NCBI RefSeq assembly: GCF_010119205.1
Contig: NZ_WRXM01000002.1
Location: 240,982-304,981 of the forward strand
Origin: Haloarcula limicola
Lineage (GTDB): Archaea; Halobacteriota; Halobacteria; Halobacteriales; Haloarculaceae
Length of the DNA: 64,000 nt
Direction of reading: 5' to 3'
Each line of letters opens with the position of its first letter. The first letter of the stretch is position 1. The notes under the pieces are model-generated. The model worked only from the letters and a program-made list of their open reading frames with translations, had not been told where the DNA came from and searched no databases. Below, piece by piece: positions 20,842-28,284 of the stretch. A program made the translations under genes and the position numbers.

Positions 20842-21603
20842 TCACCCGTCGTCAGACATCGCGGGCGTCGCCGTCTCACGGCCGAAATCGTCGGGCCAGC
20901 GCTCTTCGACCCACGCCGGCCGTTCGACGGTCGTCTCGCCGATGGCGCTGTACTCGAAGCGATAGCGCACGGAGACGTCTTGATACGGGTCGAAATAGCG
21001 GACCGAGAACGTCCGCACCCACCCGCTCGACGCGACGGTAGCGCGGACGGTGTAGTTGCGCACGCGGTCGAAGGTCGCGGGCGCGCGGTCGGCGACGACC
21101 AGATACCCGCCCCCCAGCTGTCGCACGGCCACGGGACCGGTCGGGAGATACGTCTCGACGAGTCGCCCAGTGTGATGGCCGAAACGCTCGCTCGCGGGGA
21201 CCGACCGATTCCGACGGTACTGGATGCCCAGCGGCCGCCGGTGGCGGCTGTAGCGAACGTCGCCCTCGACGAAGAGCCGATCGCTGTACGCGCCCGTCGT
21301 CTGCGTGCTCAGATAGCGATAGCGACGCTCGTCCTCGACGCCGAGCCGCGTCTCCCACTCCCGGCCGCTCGCGTCCCAGTGGACCGTCAGCGTGTACGAC
21401 TGGTCATCGAGCGCGTTCCGATGGGCTTGTGCGAGGATCGCGGGATTCACGCTGTCGTTCGTCAACCCCGGAACGCCGGTGGCTCCCGGCTCCGCGTCGG
21501 GGACCGGCGCCGGCGTCACCGCTTCCGTCCGGTCGCTGGCGGCGAACCCGCTACAGCCGGCCAGCACGAACAGGGCCGCGAGAGCGACCGGGCGCAGGCG
21601 CAT
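20842..21603 (-). CDS. Haloarchaeal lipoprotein of unknown function
   Basis: A 253-aa secreted protein. The signal peptide (about residues 1-18) ends in the lipobox LAGCSG, followed by a short Thr/Pro linker. The mature region is beta-rich, with alternating Arg/Tyr strands (YTLTVHWDASGREWETRL; DVSVRYRFEYS). The arrangement resembles the many haloarchaeal lipoproteins of unknown role that have a LolA-like layout. ATG 21603 was chosen because it begins the signal peptide directly. Confidence 0.75.
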   Translation of the reverse strand: MRLRPVALAALFVLAGCSGFAASDRTEAVTPAPVPDAEPGATGVPGLTNDSVNPAILAQAHRNALDDQSYTLTVHWDASGREWETRLGVEDERRYRYLSTQTTGAYSDRLFVEGDVRYSRHRRPLGIQYRRNRSVPASERFGHHTGRLVETYLPTGPVAVRQLGGGYLVVADRAPATFDRVRNYTVRATVASSGWVRTFSVRYFDPYQDVSVRYRFEYSAIGETTVERPAWVEERWPDDFGRETATPAMSDDG

Positions 21604-21760
21604 TGCCGACGGTTGGACTGCGAGATAGAAATAGCCGCGGTGGGGAGACGGTCGCGTAGCGCCCTCGCTTCGTCTCGCGGTCACCCGCTCGACATTCGAG
21701 TTAGCATAGCGACCTCGCTTCGCTCGCGGGACTTCCGGGAAACGTCTCCTCGGACGCGAC

Positions 21761-22297
21761 TCAGACCGCCGAGTCGTGTCGGTCGTCGAAGTTCCGCTCG
21801 GCGCGGTACTGGTCGACGAACGCCTCGACGTCGAACTCCAGCATCTGCGCCTCGAACTCCGACATCACGTCGTCGTCCTCGCTGTGGCTGACGGCGTGTT
21901 CCATCAGTTCGACGATGAGCTCCACGACGATCTCGTGGAGCCGGCGGGAGTCGAAGTCGGTGACCCACGCCATCGAGAAGCCGACCGCGCCGTCGTCGGC
22001 GGCGTCGGCGACGGCGACCTCCTCGGGGAACTCCTCCATGACGACGCCCATCAGGTGCGCCGTCGTGAACTCGTCGTGGTCGTCGGCCGGTTCGACCGTC
22101 TCGGTGAGGATCTCGACCAGGAACTCGGGGACGAAACGCGAGAGGGGGTGCGCGCCGAGGACGACGGCGTGAGTCTCGCCGCAGGCGCAGTCGAGCGCCC
22201 GAATCCCCATGTGGAGGTCGTCGTGCGTGTCGATGACCTCGCCACAGGCGAGTTCGAGTTCGGACTCGCGTCCGCCGGGTACGCGCGGTTCTGCCAT
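21761..22297 (-). CDS. Conserved haloarchaeal protein (DUF5815-like)
   Basis: A very acidic 178-aa cytosolic protein with an N-terminal CG...CACGETHAVV cysteine pattern that may bind a metal, then a helical C-terminal half. I recognise the family as one conserved across Halobacteria without known function (DUF5815, from memory). It is a single gene with its own short upstream gap. Confidence 0.75.
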   Translation of the reverse strand: MAEPRVPGGRESELELACGEVIDTHDDLHMGIRALDCACGETHAVVLGAHPLSRFVPEFLVEILTETVEPADDHDEFTTAHLMGVVMEEFPEEVAVADAADDGAVGFSMAWVTDFDSRRLHEIVVELIVELMEHAVSHSEDDDVMSEFEAQMLEFDVEAFVDQYRAERNFDDRHDSAV

Positions 22298-22369
22298 TGA
22301 CGCGTCTAGGCGGGTCGCGGGATTAAAGGCCGCGATACGGCGTCGTCCGATTATCGTCGCCGATCGACG

Positions 22370-23152
22370 CTACACCGCGAACTCGTCTTCGGTGACGGAT
22401 TCCGTCGTGACCTGCTGGTAGGCGTCCGTGAGGACGGCGATGCCGTAGACGGCGACCAACTGCCCGACGATCGTGTTGACCGCGAGCGTCACGACCGGCG
22501 AGAGCGGAATCGGAACGAGCGAGAGCGGGACCCCGACGACGATTCCCAGGAGGACGAGGACGACGAGCAGTCCCGTCACCGCGAGGGCGTCGTCGGTGAC
22601 GAGGCCGACGCTGTTGCGGATGGATTCGACGACGCCGCTGTCGTTCAGCGCGATCTCCTGTCGGACGAAGGCGAACAGGATGACGGCGACGATACCGGGG
22701 ATGACGAAGAGGGCCGTCCCGATCGCGACGACGATACCCGTCACGATGGCCGCGAGTATCGCGGTCAGTGCCGTCGAGCCGAGCGCTCGCGTGGCGTCGT
22801 CGGGGAGCGGACTGCCCGCGTCGTCGGCGAAGGCACGGATGGCGACGATTCGGAGCACCTCGGCGATCAGGAACAGGACGAAGAGACCCAACAGCGCAAC
22901 GGCGAGGGAGGTCCCGAGCGACAGCGGCGCTTGCTCCACGACTGCCTGTCGCGCCTGTTCCAGCTGCGCCTGGTTCTCCGGCGTGGTCGGGATGAAATCG
23001 AACAGTCGCTCGTACAGCGCCACCGAGAACGTCTGGGAGAACACCGCGTTGGCGATGCCGAGGAGGACGAACACCGCGGTGAAGAGCGCGCCCTTCTCGG
23101 ACGCGAAGTCGTCGAAACCGTTTCGGAGGGCCGCACCGATGCTGAGGGACAT
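22370..23152 (-). CDS. Multi-span membrane protein (DUF7847-like)
   Basis: A 260-aa integral membrane protein with about six hydrophobic segments (near residues 25-42, 80-105, 130-165 as a pair, 190-215 and 220-245). The FVIPGIVAVILFAFVRQEIAL segment is the family hallmark I recognise. It resembles the glycerophosphoryl-diester phosphodiesterase membrane-domain group that spans bacteria and haloarchaea. The role is unknown. Confidence 0.78.
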   Translation of the reverse strand: MSLSIGAALRNGFDDFASEKGALFTAVFVLLGIANAVFSQTFSVALYERLFDFIPTTPENQAQLEQARQAVVEQAPLSLGTSLAVALLGLFVLFLIAEVLRIVAIRAFADDAGSPLPDDATRALGSTALTAILAAIVTGIVVAIGTALFVIPGIVAVILFAFVRQEIALNDSGVVESIRNSVGLVTDDALAVTGLLVVLVLLGIVVGVPLSLVPIPLSPVVTLAVNTIVGQLVAVYGIAVLTDAYQQVTTESVTEDEFAV

Positions 23153-23233
23153 AAATGGATTCCCGGCGGACTTCGTAATAAAACCAACTGCTCCCGCTCG
23201 AAAACCATCGCCGAGACGAGACGTACTCGTCGC

Positions 23234-23650
23234 CTACGGCCAGTCGTCGCGCTCGTCGTCCTCGTTGGTCGTCGCCGCGGGGGCGTCGGGTTCGCCCAGT
23301 TCCCAGTCGGCGGCCTCGGCGGCCTGTTCGACGGGGAGGTATTCCCAGCCGGCGGCCTCGGCCAGGTCGGCGTCGGCGTCCTCGGTGCCGACGAAGACGT
23401 GCCGGTCGGTATCGAACTGCTCTCTGACGTTTTCGAGGCTCTCCTCGCGGCCGCGCGGACCGGAGAAGAAGTCCTGTCGGATGCGATGCTTGCGCGTGAA
23501 GTTCGTCACGACGTACGTGGGTTGGTCGGAGATCACGCCGACGTACTCGGACCACTGGCGCGCGTCGTTGAACACGCTGTCCGGGTAGGCCAGTTCCCGC
23601 AGCGCGTCTAAGTCGAAGGCGAGCGTCATGTCGCCGCTGCCGCCGTCCAT
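23234..23650 (-). CDS. Conserved haloarchaeal protein (DUF7124-like)
   Basis: A 138-aa soluble protein. The core (MTLAFDLDALRELAYP ... FTRKHRIRQDFF) is one I recognise as conserved across Halobacteria without known function; the last 30 residues are a disordered acidic tail. An alternative ATG at 23629 would remove seven Gly/Ser-rich residues. Confidence 0.75.
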   Translation of the reverse strand: MDGGSGDMTLAFDLDALRELAYPDSVFNDARQWSEYVGVISDQPTYVVTNFTRKHRIRQDFFSGPRGREESLENVREQFDTDRHVFVGTEDADADLAEAAGWEYLPVEQAAEAADWELGEPDAPAATTNEDDERDDWP

Positions 23651-23693
23651 GCGCGTGACTCCGCTTCCCGCGGAAAAAAGGGCGTCGTTTTCC

Positions 23694-23915
23694 CTATCGT
23701 CGGTGGCGGTCTTGCGCGCCCAGCAGTTCGGCCTGGCGTTGCACGTCCGCCATCTCGCGGGCCGCTTCGCGCCCGCTCTCGCCGTGGCTCTCGTTCACCG
23801 AGGCGTCCAGCCGAGAGCCCGCGAATCCACCGGTCTCGCTCTCGTCGGCGTCGTCGCCCGCGTCGCCACCGCGAGTCAGGAGCGCGACGAGTCGCCGGGC
23901 GAGCGCTCGGAACAT
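23694..23915 (-). CDS. Small hypothetical protein
   Basis: A 73-aa protein starting MFRALARRLVALLTRG, an amphipathic basic N-terminal helix, followed by an acidic middle and a C-terminal helix (REMADVQRQAELLG). Codon use is host-like and start ATG 23915 gives the compact form. I see no recognised domain; it could be a membrane-associated small protein. Confidence 0.5.
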   Translation of the reverse strand: MFRALARRLVALLTRGGDAGDDADESETGGFAGSRLDASVNESHGESGREAAREMADVQRQAELLGAQDRHRR

Positions 23916-24004
23916 ACTCGAATAGACGGTCGCGGGAAGCAAAAAAGCGTGTGCCGATCACGCGGCCGTCGTGATGGGAGCGTAGAACGTCGCGACGGAG
24001 ACGG

Positions 24005-25255
24005 CTATTCCGCGGGCGCTGCGGTCTGAGCCTTCACTTCCTCCAAGTCGACTTCCTTCTCGACGAGGAGCTCCTTCTTGTCCGCGACCTGTCGCTCCTC
24101 GCGGATGAGCTGTTTGAACTTCGACTGCTGGGAGAGGTCGCCGATGAGCACGCCGCCGACCAACTGCCCGTTCTCGAAGGCGAGCCGCCGCCACTCGGTG
24201 TCGGAGTACTTCTGCTCGATCTCGTCGTCGCCGCGGGTCGGGTGTCCGAAGGAGAGGAACGGGAAGTCGAAGTGGGTGATGGAGTACGAGGAGACCCAGC
24301 GGAAGGCCTCGGCCTCGTCGTCGGCGACCATGTTCGACCCTGCGACGGAGCCCTGTTCCTTGGCCGACCCCCACGCGCCGTTCTGCGCCTGCGCGTCGAG
24401 GATGGTGTCGTAGAACTTCGTGAGGTCGCCGGCGGCATAGACGTCCTCGACGTTCGTCTGCATGTACTCGTCGACGACGACGCCGTCGTCGAGTTCGAGC
24501 CCGGAGCCGGCGAGGAACTCCGTGTTGAAGTCGAGGCCGATGGCGACGCCGGCCCACTCGCCGTCGTAGTGGTTGCCGTCGGGGTCGACGGCGCCCGTGA
24601 CGTGGCCGTCGTCGTCGACTTCGAACCTGTCGACGCCGGACTCGAAGACCGGTTCGACGCCGTTCTCGCGCAGGGCGTCGTGGATGATCTCCGCGCCGTC
24701 CTCCGAGAGCGCGTAGCGCCACCAGCGGTTCCCGCGCATGAGGAACTTGGCGTCGATCTCCTGGGCGGCACAGACGGCCGCGAGGTCGATGCCGAGCAGG
24801 CCGGCCCCGACGATGATGCCGGTGTCGGACTCGTCGGCGTGCTCCCGGATGCCGCGGGCGTCCTGGAACGTCCAGAAGTGGTGGACGCCGTCCGCGTCGC
24901 TGTTCTCGACGGGGAGCTGCGCCGGTGTCCCGCCGGTGGCGAGGAGGAGCTTGTCGTAGTGGTAGGTGGTCCCGCTATGGGTGTTGACCTCGTGAGCGTC
25001 GGGGTCGATGTCCGTGACGTGCGTGTTGAGTTCGAGGTCGATGTCGCGTTCCTCGTACCACTCGGGCTCGTGGATCGAGATCGGGGCTTCGGGGAGCTTC
25101 CCCTTGGCGAACTCCTTGATCAGGATGCGGTTGTAGAGGGCCTCGCCCTCGTCGGTGATGATGGTGACGTCTGCGTCCGGGTCGTCCTCCCGAATTGTTT
25201 CGGCCGCGGAGGCACCCGCGATGCCGTCTCCGATAATCACGTGCGACGTGCTCAT
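24005..25255 (-). CDS. FAD/NAD(P)-dependent pyridine-nucleotide oxidoreductase
   Basis: A 416-aa class of the rubredoxin/nitrite-reductase-domain flavoproteins. The FAD motif IIGDGIAGASAAE is at residues 7-19, the LLLATGG motif near 110, the second dinucleotide motif IIVGAGLLGIDLAA near 148, and the late VYAAGDL FAD-binding motif near 273. It has no N-terminal redox cysteine pair. Substrate and partner are unknown. It is divergent from the DUF6149-like gene. Confidence 0.88.
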   Translation of the reverse strand: MSTSHVIIGDGIAGASAAETIREDDPDADVTIITDEGEALYNRILIKEFAKGKLPEAPISIHEPEWYEERDIDLELNTHVTDIDPDAHEVNTHSGTTYHYDKLLLATGGTPAQLPVENSDADGVHHFWTFQDARGIREHADESDTGIIVGAGLLGIDLAAVCAAQEIDAKFLMRGNRWWRYALSEDGAEIIHDALRENGVEPVFESGVDRFEVDDDGHVTGAVDPDGNHYDGEWAGVAIGLDFNTEFLAGSGLELDDGVVVDEYMQTNVEDVYAAGDLTKFYDTILDAQAQNGAWGSAKEQGSVAGSNMVADDEAEAFRWVSSYSITHFDFPFLSFGHPTRGDDEIEQKYSDTEWRRLAFENGQLVGGVLIGDLSQQSKFKQLIREERQVADKKELLVEKEVDLEEVKAQTAAPAE

Positions 25256-25385
25256 GTACGGTGGATAGGAAATCGGGCTTAAAGTGGATTGCTATCTCCG
25301 TATCGTTTGCGATAGCATCGGACCGAGCCGGCGAGAGGTGCGGTATCGGGGCATTGAAGGCGCTCGCGCCCTCAATTCGGACACC

Positions 25386-25982
25386 ATGAAACTCCGTCAG
25401 AACGTCAAGCACTTCGCGGCCAAGCAGGCGCTGACGCTCCCGGTGGTCGGCCAGAAGGTCAACGACCGGCTGGTCGACTTCCACGCGGACTACTTCGCCG
25501 AGAAGTCCGCCGACGGGCGGGCGACGGAACGCCGACCGCACCTGGCGGACTTCTTCGACGCGACGATGGACACCTACGTCGCGGCGCTCGACGCCGGCTA
25601 CCCGGAGGCCGAGGCCCGCGAGATAACCCACGTCCAGGCCAACTTCGACTTCTACAACCACGGCTGGACGGAGATGATGGAGTTCCCGAGCGACGAACTG
25701 CAGGAGCACTACGACCGCTACGCCGGCTTCTTCGAGCGACACGGCATCACCATCGCGGACCCGCTCGGCGCGTTCCGGCCGGGCGACGGCATCCGAGAGG
25801 CCCCCTCGACGCCGGAGAAACTCGACGACCCCGAACACCCCCACGCCGAGGGCGGGTTCGCCGACGACGTCTACGTCGAGACCGACGACGGCGAGGTGAT
25901 CGTCGGCGGACAGGACGAGCCCGGCGACGTCTCCGTCTCCGACGCCCCCGGCGCGGACGACGAGAGCGCGCGAAGCGACTGA
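25386..25982 (+). CDS. Conserved haloarchaeal protein (DUF6149-like)
   Basis: A 198-aa acidic, helical protein starting MKLRQNVKHFAAKQALTLP, an opening I recognise as a haloarchaeal family of unknown function. The middle (ITHVQANFDFYNHGWTEMMEFP) is the most conserved part and the last 45 residues are disordered and acidic. ATG 25386 is preferred over an upstream in-frame start at 25284. Confidence 0.78.
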   Translation: MKLRQNVKHFAAKQALTLPVVGQKVNDRLVDFHADYFAEKSADGRATERRPHLADFFDATMDTYVAALDAGYPEAEAREITHVQANFDFYNHGWTEMMEFPSDELQEHYDRYAGFFERHGITIADPLGAFRPGDGIREAPSTPEKLDDPEHPHAEGGFADDVYVETDDGEVIVGGQDEPGDVSVSDAPGADDESARSD

Positions 25983-25992
25983 TTCGCACCGG

Positions 25993-26598
25993 TCAGCCCC
26001 GCTCTTCGACGGCATCGAACAGCGCGAGACACTCGGAGTGCAGCCGGCTCTCCGCCCCGACGGTCTGTACCGCGAACGCGTAGCTACCGGGTTCGAGCGT
26101 CGCGTCGACGGTGACCGCCCGCGTCGTCGAGTCGCCGCCGAGAACCCACGCGAACTGCTCGCCGGGGTCGAGGGTGACCAGCCGCGACGACGAGGGCGTG
26201 ACGGCGGCCGGCGTCCACTCGTCGCCTGTCCGCCGCCGGAGGTACCAGCTCTCGGCGAACACCGAGAGGTCCCCCGCGCCGCGCCACTGGAGCGTGATCC
26301 AGAGCGGGCTCGCGGGGACGCCGTCGGCGAGCGCGACCACGGGGCGGCTCGGCGTGAGAGCGAGGGGAGCGGTCTCCGACTGCGTGTGCGAACAGACCGT
26401 CTGGTCGGTCCGAACGTCGAACGTGGGACAGGTCCGGCCGTCGAACGGATCCCGTTCCCGGCCCCGTCTCGCCGTCTCTGTCGCCGACGGCACCGGAGCC
26501 GGCGTCACCGAGTCGGCGGCACTCCCGGCGTTCGCTCCGAGTCCCGCACAGCCACCGAAGAGCCCCGCGAACCCGGCGAGAAGCGTCCGTCGGTGCAT
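25993..26598 (-). CDS. Tat lipoprotein of unknown function
   Basis: A 201-aa protein with a Tat-type leader (MHRRTLLAGFAGLFGG) ending in the lipobox FGGCAG. The mature part has two cysteine-containing loops (CPTF...CSHTQ) and a beta-rich C-terminus ending near HSECLALFD. It converges with the DUF6149-like gene. No family recognised. Confidence 0.7.
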   Translation of the reverse strand: MHRRTLLAGFAGLFGGCAGLGANAGSAADSVTPAPVPSATETARRGRERDPFDGRTCPTFDVRTDQTVCSHTQSETAPLALTPSRPVVALADGVPASPLWITLQWRGAGDLSVFAESWYLRRRTGDEWTPAAVTPSSSRLVTLDPGEQFAWVLGGDSTTRAVTVDATLEPGSYAFAVQTVGAESRLHSECLALFDAVEERG

Positions 26599-26676
26599 CG
26601 ACTCGCCGTTCGGTCTCCGCCCGTAAAAGTCCGACCTCGGTGACGGCGCGTTTCGTCGCTCTGCGAGCAGCGCTGT

Positions 26677-26984
26677 TCGCGGCTACGCCGCTCACATCTC
26701 GGTGGCCCTTCGGGCTACCCTACTCGCGGCTACGCCGCTCGTCGTCGGAGACTCCTCGTTTCACTCGGAGTCTCCCTACTCGCGGGTCGCTGCGCTCCCC
26801 GCTCGTTTAGTTGCTCGTTGAGCAACTCTGCTCGCGGCTACGCCGCTCACATCTCGGTGGCCCTTCGGGCCACCCTACTCGCGGCTACGCCGCTCGTCGT
26901 CGGAGACTCCTCGTTTCACTCGGAGTCTCCCTACTCGCGGGTCGCTGCGCTCCCCGCTCGTTTAGTTGCTCGTTGAGCAACTCT
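26677..26984. repeat. Tandem duplication of a 155-bp hairpin-rich unit
   Basis: Two head-to-tail copies (26677-26831 and 26832-26984) differ at a single base over 153 bp. Each contains a series of perfect hairpins: GGTGGCCC-ttcg-type, GGAGACTCC / GGAGTCTCC (9 bp), and AGTTGCTC-gtt-GAGCAACT (8 bp). Copy 2 overlaps the last 18 codons of the flavoprotein gene at 26931, and a 9-bp hairpin lies directly past its stop. The duplication fills most of the gene-free stretch 26599-26930. Confidence 0.85.
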
Positions 26985-28277
26985 ATCCGCACACTCGTAT
27001 CCAGCCACCACACCGCCGTTGAGCGATCGCTCGGGGTACTGTGCCTTCGAAGCCATCCCGGCGTAGTAGACGCCCTCGGCCACCTCGTCAGCGAGGTCGT
27101 AGGGGATCACCATGTCGAGATAGCCCCGCTCGTACACGGGCGCGGTCCGCGGGTTGCGCGCCGTTTTGACCCAGTTGACGGCGTCGCGGTCGAACTCCGG
27201 AAAGAGGTCCTCGATGCCCGAGAGCCACGTCTCTCTGACTTCCTCGTCGTCCTGTTGCCAGATGTCTTCCTCGGGCGACTGGACGTACCGGGCGACGTAC
27301 AGCAGGTGTTCGCCGCCGTAGCGCTCGGCGGGGACGAAGTTCGTGTGCTCGATGAGCGCGCCGAAGGGAGCCTCGTCGGCGATGTTGAGCCAGTAGGTGT
27401 CGAACAGCGACTCCTCCATGCTGATCACCGAACAGACCGTCCCCTGGAAGTCGATCTCGCAGGCGTAGCCGGTGAGGTCTTCGAGCACGTCCGGCATCGT
27501 CGCCACGACGACGCTGTCGACGTCGTGGGTCGTCGTCGCCTCGCCGTCGGTGGCGGTCAGCGACGCGACCTCGCGGCCGGACGTATCGAGTCCGGTCACG
27601 CGCGTGCCCGTCTCGATGTTCTCGCGGCCGACGGCCTCGACGAGCGCGTCCAGCAGGCGACCGAAGCCGCCGTCGAGGTAGCCGAGAATCTCCCCGTTGA
27701 GGATGTCGCGCTCGCCGCGGAACTTCACGCGGCCCAGCAGCCACGCGGCGCTCACGTCGTCCTTCCGGTCGCCGAACTTCGCGTCCAGCAGCGGCTCGAA
27801 GAAGTTCTCGTAGACGCCTCGGGTCGTGTGCTCGACGACGAACTGCTCGATGGGCACGTCCTCGTAGTCCTCCAGTCGCTCGTAGCTGTCGAAGGAGGGG
27901 ACGCCGCCCCGCATATCGACGTCGAGGACGAGCATCCCCAGCCGGAACGTGTCGTACAGCGAGAGGTGGGGGTAGGCGAGGATCTCCCAGGGCTTGTCCA
28001 TCGGGTGGACGACGCCGTCGACGTAGTAGGCGTTCTTGCCGATGCGCCACTCGACGTCTCGTCCGAGGCCGAGTTCCTCGGCGAGTTCGACGATGGTCTC
28101 CTCCGACTTCGAGAGGTGGTGGTAGAACTTCTCGATGGGGTCGCCGGCGGTCTCGTACACCGCGGCCAGCCCGCCGAGGTCGTCGCTCGCTTCGAAGACG
28201 CGGACCTCGTGGCCCTGCTGCTGTAGCCGGTACGCCGCGGAGAGGCCGGCGATACCGCCGCCGACGACACCAATCAT
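26931..28277 (-). CDS. FAD-dependent amine-oxidase/protoporphyrinogen-oxidase-like protein
   Basis: A 448-aa flavoprotein with the N-terminal FAD motif GVVGGGIAGLSAAYRL and the following Glu-ended strand (EVRVFEASDDLGG). The C-terminal FAD motif is VYYAGMASKAQYPERSLNGGVVAG. This is the flavin-containing amine oxidoreductase layout, also used by UDP-galactopyranose mutase and hydroxysqualene-type enzymes; the substrate is unknown. It starts 7 bp after the histidine kinase stop, so the two are co-transcribed. Its last residues (RVAQRATKRAGSAATRE) come from the tandem repeat and are probably a recent extension. Confidence 0.85.
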   Translation of the reverse strand: MIGVVGGGIAGLSAAYRLQQQGHEVRVFEASDDLGGLAAVYETAGDPIEKFYHHLSKSEETIVELAEELGLGRDVEWRIGKNAYYVDGVVHPMDKPWEILAYPHLSLYDTFRLGMLVLDVDMRGGVPSFDSYERLEDYEDVPIEQFVVEHTTRGVYENFFEPLLDAKFGDRKDDVSAAWLLGRVKFRGERDILNGEILGYLDGGFGRLLDALVEAVGRENIETGTRVTGLDTSGREVASLTATDGEATTTHDVDSVVVATMPDVLEDLTGYACEIDFQGTVCSVISMEESLFDTYWLNIADEAPFGALIEHTNFVPAERYGGEHLLYVARYVQSPEEDIWQQDDEEVRETWLSGIEDLFPEFDRDAVNWVKTARNPRTAPVYERGYLDMVIPYDLADEVAEGVYYAGMASKAQYPERSLNGGVVAGYECADRVAQRATKRAGSAATRE

Positions 28278-28284
28278 ACCCGCC

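Noticed and set aside
26677-26984. CRISPR array
   Set aside because: Only two copies, head to tail without spacers, and each copy is a set of hairpins; it is a tandem duplication.
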